A stretch of 64,000 nt of DNA from the NCBI RefSeq assembly GCF_017916455.1, contig NZ_JAFMSY010000001.1:2091977-2155976 (forward strand), read 5' to 3'. Source of the DNA: Nocardioides xinjiangensis (GTDB lineage: Bacteria; Actinomycetota; Actinomycetes; Propionibacteriales; Nocardioidaceae). Below are positions 26,420 through 34,464 of the stretch, one piece after another. Numbering within the stretch: the stretch's first letter is position 1; each line of letters opens with the position of its first letter. The notes beneath the pieces are model-generated. The model saw only the letters and a list, made by a program, of their open reading frames with translations. It did not search any database and was not told where the DNA came from. Made by a program: the position numbers and the translations under genes.

Positions 26420-26586
26420 GTCATCCGGATCGGCACCTATTGGTACGCCTTCGTATGACGCTGGGGCGGCGGGCCCGGGCGACGTCATACGGACCAGCGC
26501 CTATTGGTGCGGCTTCGTATGACGCTGCGGCGGCGGGCCGGCCGGCGTCATACGGACCAGCACCTATTGGTGCGGCTTCGTATGAC
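26420..26586. repeat. Array of three 40-bp palindromic repeats
   Basis: Units at 26420-26459, 26484-26523 and 26547-26586. Each has outer arms GTCATACG/CGTATGAC and an inner hairpin GCACC-TATT-GGTGC; unit 1 deviates in the left arm and the inner stem. Units 2 and 3 differ at one base. The two spacers (24 and 23 bp, GC-rich, starting GCTG) are also alike, so the whole is a tandem repeat of about 63-64 bp. It fills most of the 311-bp gap between two converging genes. It could be a REP-like element, a terminator cluster or a protein-binding array. Confidence 0.85.
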
Positions 26587-26647
26587 GCTGGAGCCGACCG
26601 GCCGAGGGGCGGCGGGGCCGGCCAGCAGCCGGCCGGCCCGGCCGCAG

Positions 26648-27091
26648 TCAGCCCTCGAGCGCCGCGTCGAGCGTGATGTCGACGGCGGCGAGCGCCTTGC
26701 TGATCGGGCAGCCGACCTTGGCCTTGTCGGCGGCCTCCTTGAAGCCGGCCTCGTCGAGGCCGTCCACCTCTCCGCGGACGGTGAGCTTGATGCCGGTCAG
26801 CTTGTTGCCGCCGGCCTGCTCGTCGGGCCCGAGTGTCACGTCGGCGTTGATGTCGAGCGCGTGCACCGTGCCGCCCGCGTCGCCGACGATCTTCGACAGC
26901 GCCATCGCGTAGCAGGCCGAGTGCGCCGCCGCGACGAGCTCCTCGGGGCTGGTCGTGCCGTCTGCGGACTCGGCCGCGCGCTTGGGGAACGAGACGTCGT
27001 AGGTCCCGACGCCGGAGCTGGTCAGCTCGACCTGGCCGGAGCCGTCCTGGAGGCCGCCCTTCCAGGCGGTGCGTGCGGAGCGAGTGGGCAT
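26648..27091 (-). CDS. OsmC/Ohr family peroxiredoxin
   Basis: A 147-residue protein with the OsmC fold. The two redox cysteines are Cys60 in HSACYAMALS and Cys128 in VGCPISKAL. Such enzymes reduce organic hydroperoxides with lipoyl or dithiol partners. The more OsmC-like start (RTAWKGGLQDGSGQVEL) separates it from Ohr. CACAGGAGACACG gives a good ribosome site before the ATG at 27091. The gene points toward the repeat array. Confidence 0.9.
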   Translation of the reverse strand: MPTRSARTAWKGGLQDGSGQVELTSSGVGTYDVSFPKRAAESADGTTSPEELVAAAHSACYAMALSKIVGDAGGTVHALDINADVTLGPDEQAGGNKLTGIKLTVRGEVDGLDEAGFKEAADKAKVGCPISKALAAVDITLDAALEG

Positions 27092-27186
27092 CGTGTCTCC
27101 TGTGTGACGAGGCGGGATGTCGGGTCGTCCTCGAACCTAGCCGGTGCCTCCCACCCCGTGATTTCTGTCCGGGTGAACGTCGTCCG

Positions 27187-27192
27187 TATACT
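27187..27192 (+). promoter_or_regulatory. -10 element of the tRNA-Thr gene
   Basis: TATACT lies 36 bp upstream of the tRNA, and stands out in GC-rich DNA. No clear -35 box was found at the right distance. Confidence 0.5.
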
Positions 27193-27227
27193 CGCCCGCG
27201 GCCCTTCGAGCAGCGCTCCCGGGCCAC

Positions 27228-27300
27228 GCCGCCTTAGCTCAGTCGGTAGAGCGAATCACTCGTAATGATTAGGTCGTCGGTTCGATTCCGACAGGCGGCT
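27228..27300 (+). tRNA. tRNA-Thr (CGT anticodon)
   Basis: The 73-nt cloverleaf has acceptor arms GCCGCCT/AGGCGGC, D arm GCTC-AGTCGGTA-GAGC, anticodon stem AATCA/TGATT with loop CTCGTAA (anticodon CGT at 27261-27263) and T arm GTCGG-TTCGATT-CCGAC. The discriminator is T; CCA is not fully encoded. It reads ACG codons, which are frequent in this genome. Confidence 0.96.
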
Positions 27301-27302
27301 CC

Positions 27303-27340
27303 GACTCCCCCGTGGACCCGAGACCACGGGGGAGTCTTCT
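27303..27340 (+). terminator. Terminator after tRNA-Thr
   Basis: GACTCCCCCGTGG (27303-27315) pairs exactly with CCACGGGGGAGTC (27324-27336) around an 8-nt loop and is followed by TTCT, 3 nt after the tRNA. Confidence 0.85.
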
Positions 27341-27471
27341 GTGTCCGGCCCCGGCTTCGCCCACAGCACGTCCGCACGAGCCGGCGCAAGCCCGTGCGGC
27401 GTGGACCCGGCCGCGGGCGGCGGACGGGAATCCCCGGCCGGCCGGATCCGGCACGGAGGCGATGACCGAGG

Positions 27472-28590
27472 ATGGAGCCCGTGACCCGGAACCACGTGTT
27501 CGGCCGGCTGCCCGACGGGCGTGACGTCCACCTGCTCCCGATCGGCGCCGCCCCGGGCGTCGAGGTCGAGGTGCTGACCCTCGGGGCGACCGTCCACCGG
27601 ATGGTCGTCACGGGCGGCGACGGCGAGCGGCGCAACGTCGTCCTGGGCCACCCCGACGTCGAGGAGCGGCTCGCGAGCGGCGACTACGTCGGCGGGACCA
27701 TCGGGCGCTACGCCAACCGCATCGCCGCCGGCCGCTTCCCGCTCGCGGGACGCGAGGTCGAGGTGCGGACCCACGACCGGGGCAACAGCCTGCACGGCGG
27801 GCCGGACGGGTTCGACGCGCGCCTCTGGGACGTCGTGTCGCACACCGCCGACGAGGTGGTGCTGCGGCTGGTCAGCCCCGACGGTGACCAGGGCTTCCCC
27901 GGCGCGGTCACCGCGACGGCGCGCTACGTCGTCGACGGCGACACGGTGCGCGTGACGATGGAGGCCACGACCGATGCGACGACGGTCGTCAACCTGACCA
28001 ACCACGCCTACCTCAACCTCGACGGCGAGGGCGCCGGGACGATCGACGGCCACCTGCTCGCGGTCGAGGCCGACGAGTACACTCCCGTCGACGCCACCGG
28101 CATCCCGCTCGGCGGGCACGCCACGGTGGCGGGCACGCCGTTCGACCTCCGCGAGCCGACCGTGCTGGGCCCGGCGCTGCGTGCCGAGCACCCGCAGGTC
28201 GTGGCCGCGCGGGGCATCGACCACGACTACGTCGTCCGGGGCACGGGGCTGCGCCGCGCCGCCGTGCTCTCCTCGCCGGTCACCCGGACGTCCGTCGAGG
28301 TCTGGAGCGACCAGCCGGGCCTGCAGGTCTACACCGGCAACTTCCTGGACGGGACCCGCCGCTCGACCAGCGGCGCGCGCTACCGGCAGGGTGACGGGAT
28401 CGCGCTGGAGCCGCAGCTCTTCCCCGACTCGCCCAACCGGCCGGAGTGGCCCTCACCCGTCCTCGAGCCGGGGGAGACCTACCGCTCCACCCTGGAGTGG
28501 CGCTTCTCCACCGAGCCGGTTTTAGGTCTCGGCGTACGCCGTCTCAGGTCGCCCGCAGGAACGCCCGCGCCGCGTCCCGGGCATGGGTGA
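27472..28590 (+). CDS. galM: Aldose 1-epimerase, stop codon apparently lost
   Basis: A galactose mutarotase-type protein. NSLHGGPDGF (His near 107), NHAYLNL (His178) and the catalytic base Glu313 in ALEPQLFPD are intact. Related proteins are about 340-350 residues; this frame gives 372. After WRFSTEPV the tail is arginine- and proline-rich and runs 47 bp into the convergent TetR gene. The run TTTT at 28520-28523 followed by AG would make an in-frame TAG at once if it were one T shorter, giving a 350-residue protein. ATG 27472 has GGAGG 12 nt upstream; GTG 27481 is possible. Confidence 0.88.
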   Translation: MEPVTRNHVFGRLPDGRDVHLLPIGAAPGVEVEVLTLGATVHRMVVTGGDGERRNVVLGHPDVEERLASGDYVGGTIGRYANRIAAGRFPLAGREVEVRTHDRGNSLHGGPDGFDARLWDVVSHTADEVVLRLVSPDGDQGFPGAVTATARYVVDGDTVRVTMEATTDATTVVNLTNHAYLNLDGEGAGTIDGHLLAVEADEYTPVDATGIPLGGHATVAGTPFDLREPTVLGPALRAEHPQVVAARGIDHDYVVRGTGLRRAAVLSSPVTRTSVEVWSDQPGLQVYTGNFLDGTRRSTSGARYRQGDGIALEPQLFPDSPNRPEWPSPVLEPGETYRSTLEWRFSTEPVLGLGVRRLRSPAGTPAPRPGHG

Positions 28591-29116
28591 CCGGGTCGGC
28601 CGGCGTGCCTCGCAGGAGGCTCGCGAGCACGCCGTTGTAGAGCAGGAGCACGACCGCGGTGAGGGCGTCGGGGTCCGGGTGCCGGGTCTCGCCCGCGAGC
28701 CGGCGCAACCGGGCGGTGAGCGCCCGGGTGTCCTCGGCGACGAGCTCGAGGGCCGGGTCGGCACCGTCGCTGGGCGCCGCGCGCTCCGAGGCGGTCGCGA
28801 GGAAGCAGCACCACTGTGTCGGCTGGGCAGCGGCGCGGAAGGTCGCGATCGCGTCGAAGATCGCCAGCACCCGGTCGGCGGGCGACGCGGCAGCCTCGAC
28901 GGCGGCGTCCCAGTGCTCCGTCCACGCGGCGAGCCGTCGGGCGAGCACCTCGCGCAGCAGGTTGTCCTTCGAGCCGAAATGCTTGTAGAGCGTCACGACC
29001 GCGACGCCGGCCTCGGAGGCCACCCGGTCCACCCCGGTGACCGCGATGCCGTCGCGGAAGAACAGCGCCTCTGCGGCGTCGAGCACACGCGCGCGCCGCT
29101 CAGCCGTGGGATCCAC
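28544..29116 (-). CDS. TetR family transcriptional regulator
   Basis: A 190-residue repressor. The N-terminal helix-turn-helix (ERRARVLDAAEALFFRDGIAVTGVDRVASEAGVAVVTLYKHFGSK, quoted in part: residues about 5-48) is typical TetR; the C-terminal ligand domain has WCCFLATASERA. The GTG at 29116 (MDPTAERRAR) is preferred because the longer frame to 29158 would read back through the operators. It is divergent from an MFS gene, the classic layout for a self-controlled efflux pair. The ligand is unknown. Confidence 0.88.
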   Translation of the reverse strand: MDPTAERRARVLDAAEALFFRDGIAVTGVDRVASEAGVAVVTLYKHFGSKDNLLREVLARRLAAWTEHWDAAVEAAASPADRVLAIFDAIATFRAAAQPTQWCCFLATASERAAPSDGADPALELVAEDTRALTARLRRLAGETRHPDPDALTAVVLLLYNGVLASLLRGTPADPVTHARDAARAFLRAT

Positions 29117-29121
29117 GCAGG

Positions 29122-29155
29122 TACTGTAACGCTCGTTATGGCAAAACGATCGTTT
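29122..29155. promoter_or_regulatory. Two TetR-type operators on the MFS start codon
   Basis: TAACGCTCGTTA (29127-29138) and AAACGATCGTTT (29144-29155) share the core AACG-NN-CGTT and have centres 17 bp apart. The first ends on the A of the MFS ATG; the second lies inside its first codons. TACTGT at 29122-29127 fits an actinobacterial -10 (TANNNT), which would give a nearly leaderless mRNA. Binding by the adjacent TetR is inference. Confidence 0.7.
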
Positions 29156-30331
29156 CACCTCGCGGGCCTAGGCGCGGCGGTCGCCGGCATGCTGCTCATC
29201 GCCGCGACCTACGGACTGGCGCGGTTCGGCGTCGGCCTCCACGCGCCCGGCCTCGCGGCGACTCGTCCCCAGGTGGCGGGCGTCCTCGGCTGGGCTGCCG
29301 CGGCCCAGTTCCTCTCGTACGCGACGGCCGCCGTGGTCGCCGCGAAGCTGGTCGACCAACGGCCGCGCGCCGGACTGGTGCTCGCCGGCGCCACCGCGAC
29401 CGCGGGCTGCGTGGGCGTCGCGGTGGCGACGCACCCGGCGGCGTTCGTCGCTGCGGTGGTGGTGGGCGGCATGGCCGGAGGGTTCGCCTCGCCCGCACTG
29501 GTCCCGGTGGTGGACGCCGTCACGGTTCCTGCGCGCGCAGGCACGGCGCAGTCGCTGGTCAACGCCGGCACCGCCGTCGGGGTCGTCGCGGCCGGCGCGA
29601 CGGCGGCCGCCTTCAGCTCGACGACCGCCGCCTGGCTGGCGATGGCAGCGGCGTGCGCGGTGGCCACGCTCGAGGCGTGGTGGCCCGTCCGGTCGCGCGA
29701 GGACCTCGCCGCCGCCGCAGGCACCCGACCCGCCCGCGGTGCCGTCCGGAGGCGAGCGCTCGCGGTGCCGGCCGTGGCGGCGGTCGTGGTGGGCGCCGGG
29801 TCGGCACTCACCTGGACCTTCGGGCCGCTGCTGCTGACCGGGGCCGGCGTCCTGCCGGCGAGGAGCGTGGGCGAGCTGTGGACGGCGCTCGGGGTCGGCG
29901 GCCTCCTCGGTCCGCTCGCCGGGGTGCTGGTCGTGCGAGCCGGGCTACGGGGGGCCTGGGCCCTCTGCTCGGCCGCGCTGGCGCTCGCCAGCGCGGGGGT
30001 GGGAGTGGCGGTCCCGACCGACGACCGGTGGCTGGCCCTGGTCGCGATGGCGGCGTTCGGAGCCGGCTACATGGCGATGTCCGCGGTGCTGATCCTGTGG
30101 GCTCGGCGCGCGTGGCCGCGGCGCTCGGGTGCCGGCACGTCGGTGCTCTTCGTCGCCCTGGCGACCGGTCAGGCCCTGGGGTCGGCTGCGTTCGGGGTGG
30201 CACGGTCCCACGTGAGCACCCCGTGGCTGGCCGCGGTGGCGGCGTGCCTCTGCGCGGCCGGTGCGGGCATCGGCCTGGTCGGTCGTGGCGCCGCACCGCG
30301 GGGCACGGTGATGTCCCGACACCGGGGCTAG
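29138..30331 (+). CDS. MFS transporter, YbfB/YcaD-like
   Basis: A 397-residue protein with about 12 hydrophobic helices. The first begins directly (LAGLGAAVAGMLLIAATYGLARFGVGL), and a second half starts near residue 205. Motifs such as YGLARFGVG and GMAGGFASPALVP fit the MFS group often paired with TetR regulators. ATG 29138 lacks a ribosome site, which agrees with the leaderless transcript suggested by the -10 element just upstream. The substrate is unknown. Its stop overlaps the stop of the next, convergent gene by 3 nt. Confidence 0.85.
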   Translation: MAKRSFHLAGLGAAVAGMLLIAATYGLARFGVGLHAPGLAATRPQVAGVLGWAAAAQFLSYATAAVVAAKLVDQRPRAGLVLAGATATAGCVGVAVATHPAAFVAAVVVGGMAGGFASPALVPVVDAVTVPARAGTAQSLVNAGTAVGVVAAGATAAAFSSTTAAWLAMAAACAVATLEAWWPVRSREDLAAAAGTRPARGAVRRRALAVPAVAAVVVGAGSALTWTFGPLLLTGAGVLPARSVGELWTALGVGGLLGPLAGVLVVRAGLRGAWALCSAALALASAGVGVAVPTDDRWLALVAMAAFGAGYMAMSAVLILWARRAWPRRSGAGTSVLFVALATGQALGSAAFGVARSHVSTPWLAAVAACLCAAGAGIGLVGRGAAPRGTVMSRHRG

Positions 30332-30690
30332 ACGTCGACCAGCCCGCCGGCGTCCACCACGACGACGCGCGCTCCGGACAGCGAGGGGCGTACGACGTAC
30401 GCCCGCCCGCTCAGCACGCGGAGCGTGGCGCCGTCGAGCACCGCCGTGCTGTCCTCGCCCAGCCCCAGCGCGACCGGCGAGGCGCCGGAGGCCACCTCGG
30501 ACACCAGCCGCCCGAGACCGGTGAGCCCGCGGTCCAGCGCCGCGACGGGACCGCGCACCGCGCCCGAGCCGGGTGTGCCGAGCCCGGTGACTGCCCGGCC
30601 GGCCACGACCTCGTCGTGACCGGTCGCCCACGGCGCCCGGAGCAGAGCCGAGGCGGTGGTCGATGCGTCGGTCGTGAGGAGCGTCGCCAT
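30328..30690 (-). CDS. Small protein resembling the C-terminal part of cyanophycinase-like S51 peptidases
   Basis: A 120-residue protein with no signal peptide. From about residue 50 (ALDRGLTGLGRLVSEVASG, then ALGLGEDSTAVLDGATLRVLSGRAYVV) it resembles the last strand-helix block of cyanophycinase-type proteins, where a (R)GRxGRLLxAV helix is followed by LGIGxDExTA. The catalytic Ser/His part is absent, so it is not a peptidase. AGGAGG in front of ATG 30690 shows it is probably translated. It may be a remnant or a stand-alone domain. The comparison is by eye and uncertain. Confidence 0.5.
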   Translation of the reverse strand: MATLLTTDASTTASALLRAPWATGHDEVVAGRAVTGLGTPGSGAVRGPVAALDRGLTGLGRLVSEVASGASPVALGLGEDSTAVLDGATLRVLSGRAYVVRPSLSGARVVVVDAGGLVDV

Positions 30691-30880
30691 GGGGTGCCTC
30701 CTGGTGGTGAGGGGGTCGGGGGAGGGCCTGCACACGATCGTGCGGGACCGCGCTTGCGCGAGGCTTGCGCCCCGACGGCGTCCGGGCGGGCCGGTCGTGG
30801 TCGCAAGGCCGGCGCAAGCACTCCGCAAGGCCGCCGACACACGCTCCTCCGGTCACCCACTCACGAAGGAGAGCACGTCC

Positions 30881-31450
30881 GTGTCCACCGCCCCGCCCAA
30901 CACCCCTTCGAACGCCACCCCGAGCGCCACCCCGAACGCCAGCCCGACCGCCACGTCAGACCCGTCCGTCCCCGACCCGCACCTCGGCGGGGTCTGGGAA
31001 CGCGTCGCCGCCCGCGTCGTCGACCACGTCCTGGTGGCGGTCGCCTGCGCCCTGCTGCTCCTGCCCCTCGCGTCCGTCGGGGCCCTGCTGCCCCAGCCGG
31101 GCGGATACCTCCTCGGCGCCGTCGGGACGCTCGTCGCGTCGGCACTGACGGTGGGCTACTTCACGGTGCTCGAGTCGCGCGACGGGCAGACGCTGGGCAA
31201 GCGGCTGCTGGGGCTCCGGGTCGTCGACCACGCCGGCCGGGTGCCGACCCGCGAGCAGGCGCTGCGCCGCAACCTCTGGACCGGCCTCGGCGTCGCCGGC
31301 GTCGTCCCCGTGGTCGGAGGCCTCGTCGGCGCGCTCGCCACGACCGTCGCGGCGGTGCTGATCCTGCTCGGCGTCCTGTCCGACGTCGCCGAGCGGCGCG
31401 GCTGGCACGACCGGCTCGCCGGCGGCACGCGCGTGCTCCACACGCGCTGA
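30881..31450 (+). CDS. RDD family membrane protein
   Basis: A 189-residue protein. Residues 1-40 are low-complexity Thr/Ser/Pro/Asn (NTPSNATPSATPNASPTAT). The RDD domain follows: WERVAARVVDHVLVAVACALLLL (Arg and Asp of the motif), GQTLGKRLLGLRVVD and DRLAGGTRVLH, with about three membrane helices. Function of the family is mostly unknown, with some Na+ or Li+/H+ exchange. GTG 30881 follows GAAGGAGA; the frame extends upstream without protein-like sequence. Confidence 0.85.
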   Translation: MSTAPPNTPSNATPSATPNASPTATSDPSVPDPHLGGVWERVAARVVDHVLVAVACALLLLPLASVGALLPQPGGYLLGAVGTLVASALTVGYFTVLESRDGQTLGKRLLGLRVVDHAGRVPTREQALRRNLWTGLGVAGVVPVVGGLVGALATTVAAVLILLGVLSDVAERRGWHDRLAGGTRVLHTR

Positions 31451-31540
31451 CGGTCCTCGGCGCGCTCCGGAGCGCTCGGAAACGACCTGCGGGCACGGTT
31501 CACCCTCGGTACTCTCCCTCCCGAAACGAGGGGGACGTAC

Positions 31541-34447
31541 ATGGCTCACACAGCCACAGGTGTGGAGTTCCGGGTGCTGGGGGCGCTCGAGGCGCACCTG
31601 GACGGGACGCCGGCGCGGGTCACCGCGGCGCTGCAGCGCGAGGTGCTCGCCCAGCTGCTCGCCGCGCAGGGACGCTGGGTCAGCGACGAGCTGCTCGTCG
31701 ACTGCCTGTGGCCGGAGCACCCTCCGGAGGGCGCCCTGGACAACCTGCGCGCGCTGGTGTCCCGCCTGCGTGCACTGCTGGACCCCGGCAAGAGGGGCCT
31801 CATCGCCCGCGAGCCGGGCGGCTACCGCCTCTCCCGCGAGCGCGCGGTGGTCGACGACGCCGTGCTGGAGGAGGCGCTGGAGGGCGGATCCGCAGGACCC
31901 CGGTCCGCCGCGCAGCGGATCGACCTCCTCGAGCGCGCGCTGGCGACCTGGCGGGGTGAGCCGTACGCCGGACTCTCGGACCGCGGGCACGTCGCGGTCG
32001 AGCGTGCGCGACTGCTCGCGCTCCGCGAGGAGGTGCGCCTCCAGCGCCTCGCCGTCCTGCTCGACGCGGGGCGGACCTCGTCCGTGCTGCCGGAGCTGGA
32101 GCGGCTCACCGTCGAGGCGCCGACGCACGAGCGCGCGTGGGAGCTGCTGGCGCTGGCGCGCTACCGCGCCGGTGACCAGGTGGAGGCGCTGGCGACGCTG
32201 CGCCGGGCCCGCTCCCTGCTGCTGGACGACCACGGCCTCGACCCCGGACCCCGGCTGCGCCGGCTCGAGGCGGACATCCTGGCGCAGGACCCCGCCCTCG
32301 ACCTCACCGCGCCGGACCTCCCCGCCTCGGATGTCACCGCCTCGGACCGCCCAGCGCCGGACCGCCCCGACGCGTCCTCGGTCGGCGCCCACGCGGTGTC
32401 CTCGCCGGACGGGACCGGAGGCGGCGCCGGCGCGCCGCCCTCGCCGGCCCTGCCTCGCCCGCTGACGTCGTTCGTGGGCCGTGACGGCGAGGTCGCCGAG
32501 CTGGCGGCGCTCCTCGCAGACCACCAGCTCGTCACCGTCGCCGGCGTCGGCGGCATCGGCAAGACGCGGCTCGCGATCGAGGTGGCCGCCCGGCACGGCG
32601 ACGCGTACTTCGTCGACCTCGCCGCGGTCCGCGAGGCCGACCGGCTGGCCGACGCCGTGGCCGAGGCCCTCGGGGTGCTGCCGACGGGTGGTGAGGCCGG
32701 ACTGCTGGCGGCCGTCGGCGGACGCGACCTCCTGCTCGTCCTGGACAACTGCGAGCACCTCGTCGGCGAGGTGGCGGCACTCGTGCAGCGCGTCCTCGGC
32801 GCGGGGGCCGGCCTGCGCGCGCTGGCGACCTCGCGCGTGCCGCTCGGCGTGGAGGGTGAGCGCGTGCTGAACCTCGCGCCCCTCGAGGCCGGCTCCGCGG
32901 GCGTGGACCTGTTCCTGCAGCGCGCCGGCACCGTCGGCGCCGAGACGTCCGGGCTGCGGGACGCCGCGCTCGTGGAACGCATCTGCCGGGGCCTCGACGG
33001 GGTCCCGCTCGCCCTCGAGCTGGCGGCGGCGCAGTGCCGCGTGCTGAGCGTCCACCAGGTCGCCGACGAGCTCGACGAGGGCTTCGAGCTGCTCACGACC
33101 CCGGCGGCCGAGCGCGGCGAGGGCCGCTCCCTCGAGACCGTCATGACGTGGAGCGTGGAGCGCCTGCGCCCCGACGTGCGGCTCGCCTTCGAGCAGTTCT
33201 CCGTCTTCGAGGGCGGCTTCGACCTCGCCGCCGCCCGCGCCGTGCACGGGAGGGGCGGCGTCGTCCACCTCCTCGTCGAGCTGCTCGACGCCGGCCTGAT
33301 CGTGGTGACCGACCACCGCGAGGGGCGCCGCTACCGGCTCCTCGAGCCCCTCCGCGCGCTCGCCCGGCGGACGGCGAGCGAGGAGGTCCTCCGTGGGGCC
33401 CGTGACGCCCACGCCCGCTGGGTCGCCGACCTCGTGACGGCGGCCTCCGGGGAGCTCCGCGGCCAGCACGCCGCGGCCTGGTTCGAGCGCCTCGACACCG
33501 ACCTCCCCAACGTCCGCGCGGGGCTGCGGCACCTCGTCGACACGGGCGCGTGCGACCTCGCGCGAGCCGTGGCCGGCGGCATGGGCTGGTTCTGGTACCG
33601 CCGCGGCCAGGTGGCCGAGGGTCTCGCGCGGTACGCCGAGGTGCTGGCCATGCCCGTCGCCGAGAACGACGTCGAGGCCAGGTGGGACCTCGGTCGGTGC
33701 CAGATCGGCGCCGGCATGCTCCACTACCTGTCGGGCGACGTCCCGGAGCTGCTCGCGCTGGGCACGGCGGCCGCCGCGTCCGCCACCGCTGCCGGCGACG
33801 CGCAGACCGCGGCGCTGAGCACCGCGTACCTCTCCTACTTCATGGCCTACTCCGGCGACCTCGCCGGCTCGCGGGAGGCAGGGGCGCAGGCGCGGAGCCT
33901 GGCCGGCTCGGCGCCCGACTGGGTGCTGGCCGAGGTCCTGATGGTCGAGGGCCAGCTGCTGCGCGCCATCGGCGACCACGAGGGCGCCGCCGACACGCTG
34001 CAGCGGGCCACCGCGATCGCCGACCAGCACCACCACGGGTGGGCGGTGGGCTCCACGCTGTGGATCGCCGCGAAGGTCGCGTGGGACAGGGGCCGCCCCG
34101 AGGAGGCGCTCGAGCACGCGACCCGCGCCGCCGTTCGGCAGCGCTCCGACGGCGACGTGACGTCCTGGCTGGTCTCCCTGCACGTGGCGGCCGGCTGTGC
34201 CGCTGCCTGCGGTCGAGCGGCCGAGGGCGCGAGGCTGCTCGGTGCGGTGCGGGCGCGCGCCGCCCAGGTCGGCTTCTCCCCCGAGGTGATGGACCCGCTC
34301 GACAGCCCGCGCACCGTGTCCGCGGTCCGTGACGGGCTGTCGCCCGACGAGCTGGAGCGCGAGACCGCGGCGGGAGCCGCGCTGGGGGATCGCGAGCTGC
34401 AGGACCTGCTGGGCTCGCTCGCGGGGGAGACGGCCGCCCTGTCCTGA
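31541..34447 (+). CDS. SARP/AfsR-type regulator with NB-ARC ATPase and TPR-like domain
   Basis: A 968-residue multidomain regulator. An OmpR-like winged helix occupies about 10-95 (VEFRVLGALEAHLDG, GYRLSRERAVVDD), and a BTAD helical domain about 105-250 (AERLT... EAPTHERAWELLALARYRAGDQVEALATLRRA). A Pro/Asp-rich linker leads to the NB-ARC ATPase with Walker A GVGGIGKT at 335-342, LLVLDNCEHL as Walker B and LATSRVPL. TPR-like repeats fill the rest. This is the SARP/AfsR layout of actinobacteria that switches on secondary metabolism or stress genes. The target is not visible here. ATG 31541 follows GAGGGGG. Confidence 0.88.
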   Translation: MAHTATGVEFRVLGALEAHLDGTPARVTAALQREVLAQLLAAQGRWVSDELLVDCLWPEHPPEGALDNLRALVSRLRALLDPGKRGLIAREPGGYRLSRERAVVDDAVLEEALEGGSAGPRSAAQRIDLLERALATWRGEPYAGLSDRGHVAVERARLLALREEVRLQRLAVLLDAGRTSSVLPELERLTVEAPTHERAWELLALARYRAGDQVEALATLRRARSLLLDDHGLDPGPRLRRLEADILAQDPALDLTAPDLPASDVTASDRPAPDRPDASSVGAHAVSSPDGTGGGAGAPPSPALPRPLTSFVGRDGEVAELAALLADHQLVTVAGVGGIGKTRLAIEVAARHGDAYFVDLAAVREADRLADAVAEALGVLPTGGEAGLLAAVGGRDLLLVLDNCEHLVGEVAALVQRVLGAGAGLRALATSRVPLGVEGERVLNLAPLEAGSAGVDLFLQRAGTVGAETSGLRDAALVERICRGLDGVPLALELAAAQCRVLSVHQVADELDEGFELLTTPAAERGEGRSLETVMTWSVERLRPDVRLAFEQFSVFEGGFDLAAARAVHGRGGVVHLLVELLDAGLIVVTDHREGRRYRLLEPLRALARRTASEEVLRGARDAHARWVADLVTAASGELRGQHAAAWFERLDTDLPNVRAGLRHLVDTGACDLARAVAGGMGWFWYRRGQVAEGLARYAEVLAMPVAENDVEARWDLGRCQIGAGMLHYLSGDVPELLALGTAAAASATAAGDAQTAALSTAYLSYFMAYSGDLAGSREAGAQARSLAGSAPDWVLAEVLMVEGQLLRAIGDHEGAADTLQRATAIADQHHHGWAVGSTLWIAAKVAWDRGRPEEALEHATRAAVRQRSDGDVTSWLVSLHVAAGCAAACGRAAEGARLLGAVRARAAQVGFSPEVMDPLDSPRTVSAVRDGLSPDELERETAAGAALGDRELQDLLGSLAGETAALS

Positions 34448-34464
34448 CCGCCGACGGGGCTGGC

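Noticed and set aside
26420..26586. CRISPR array
   Set aside because: Only three units, spacers are nearly alike and no cas gene is present; the units are palindromic.
27228..27300. tRNA-Thr as an integration site
   Set aside because: No integrase, no repeated tRNA 3' end and no foreign genes next to it.
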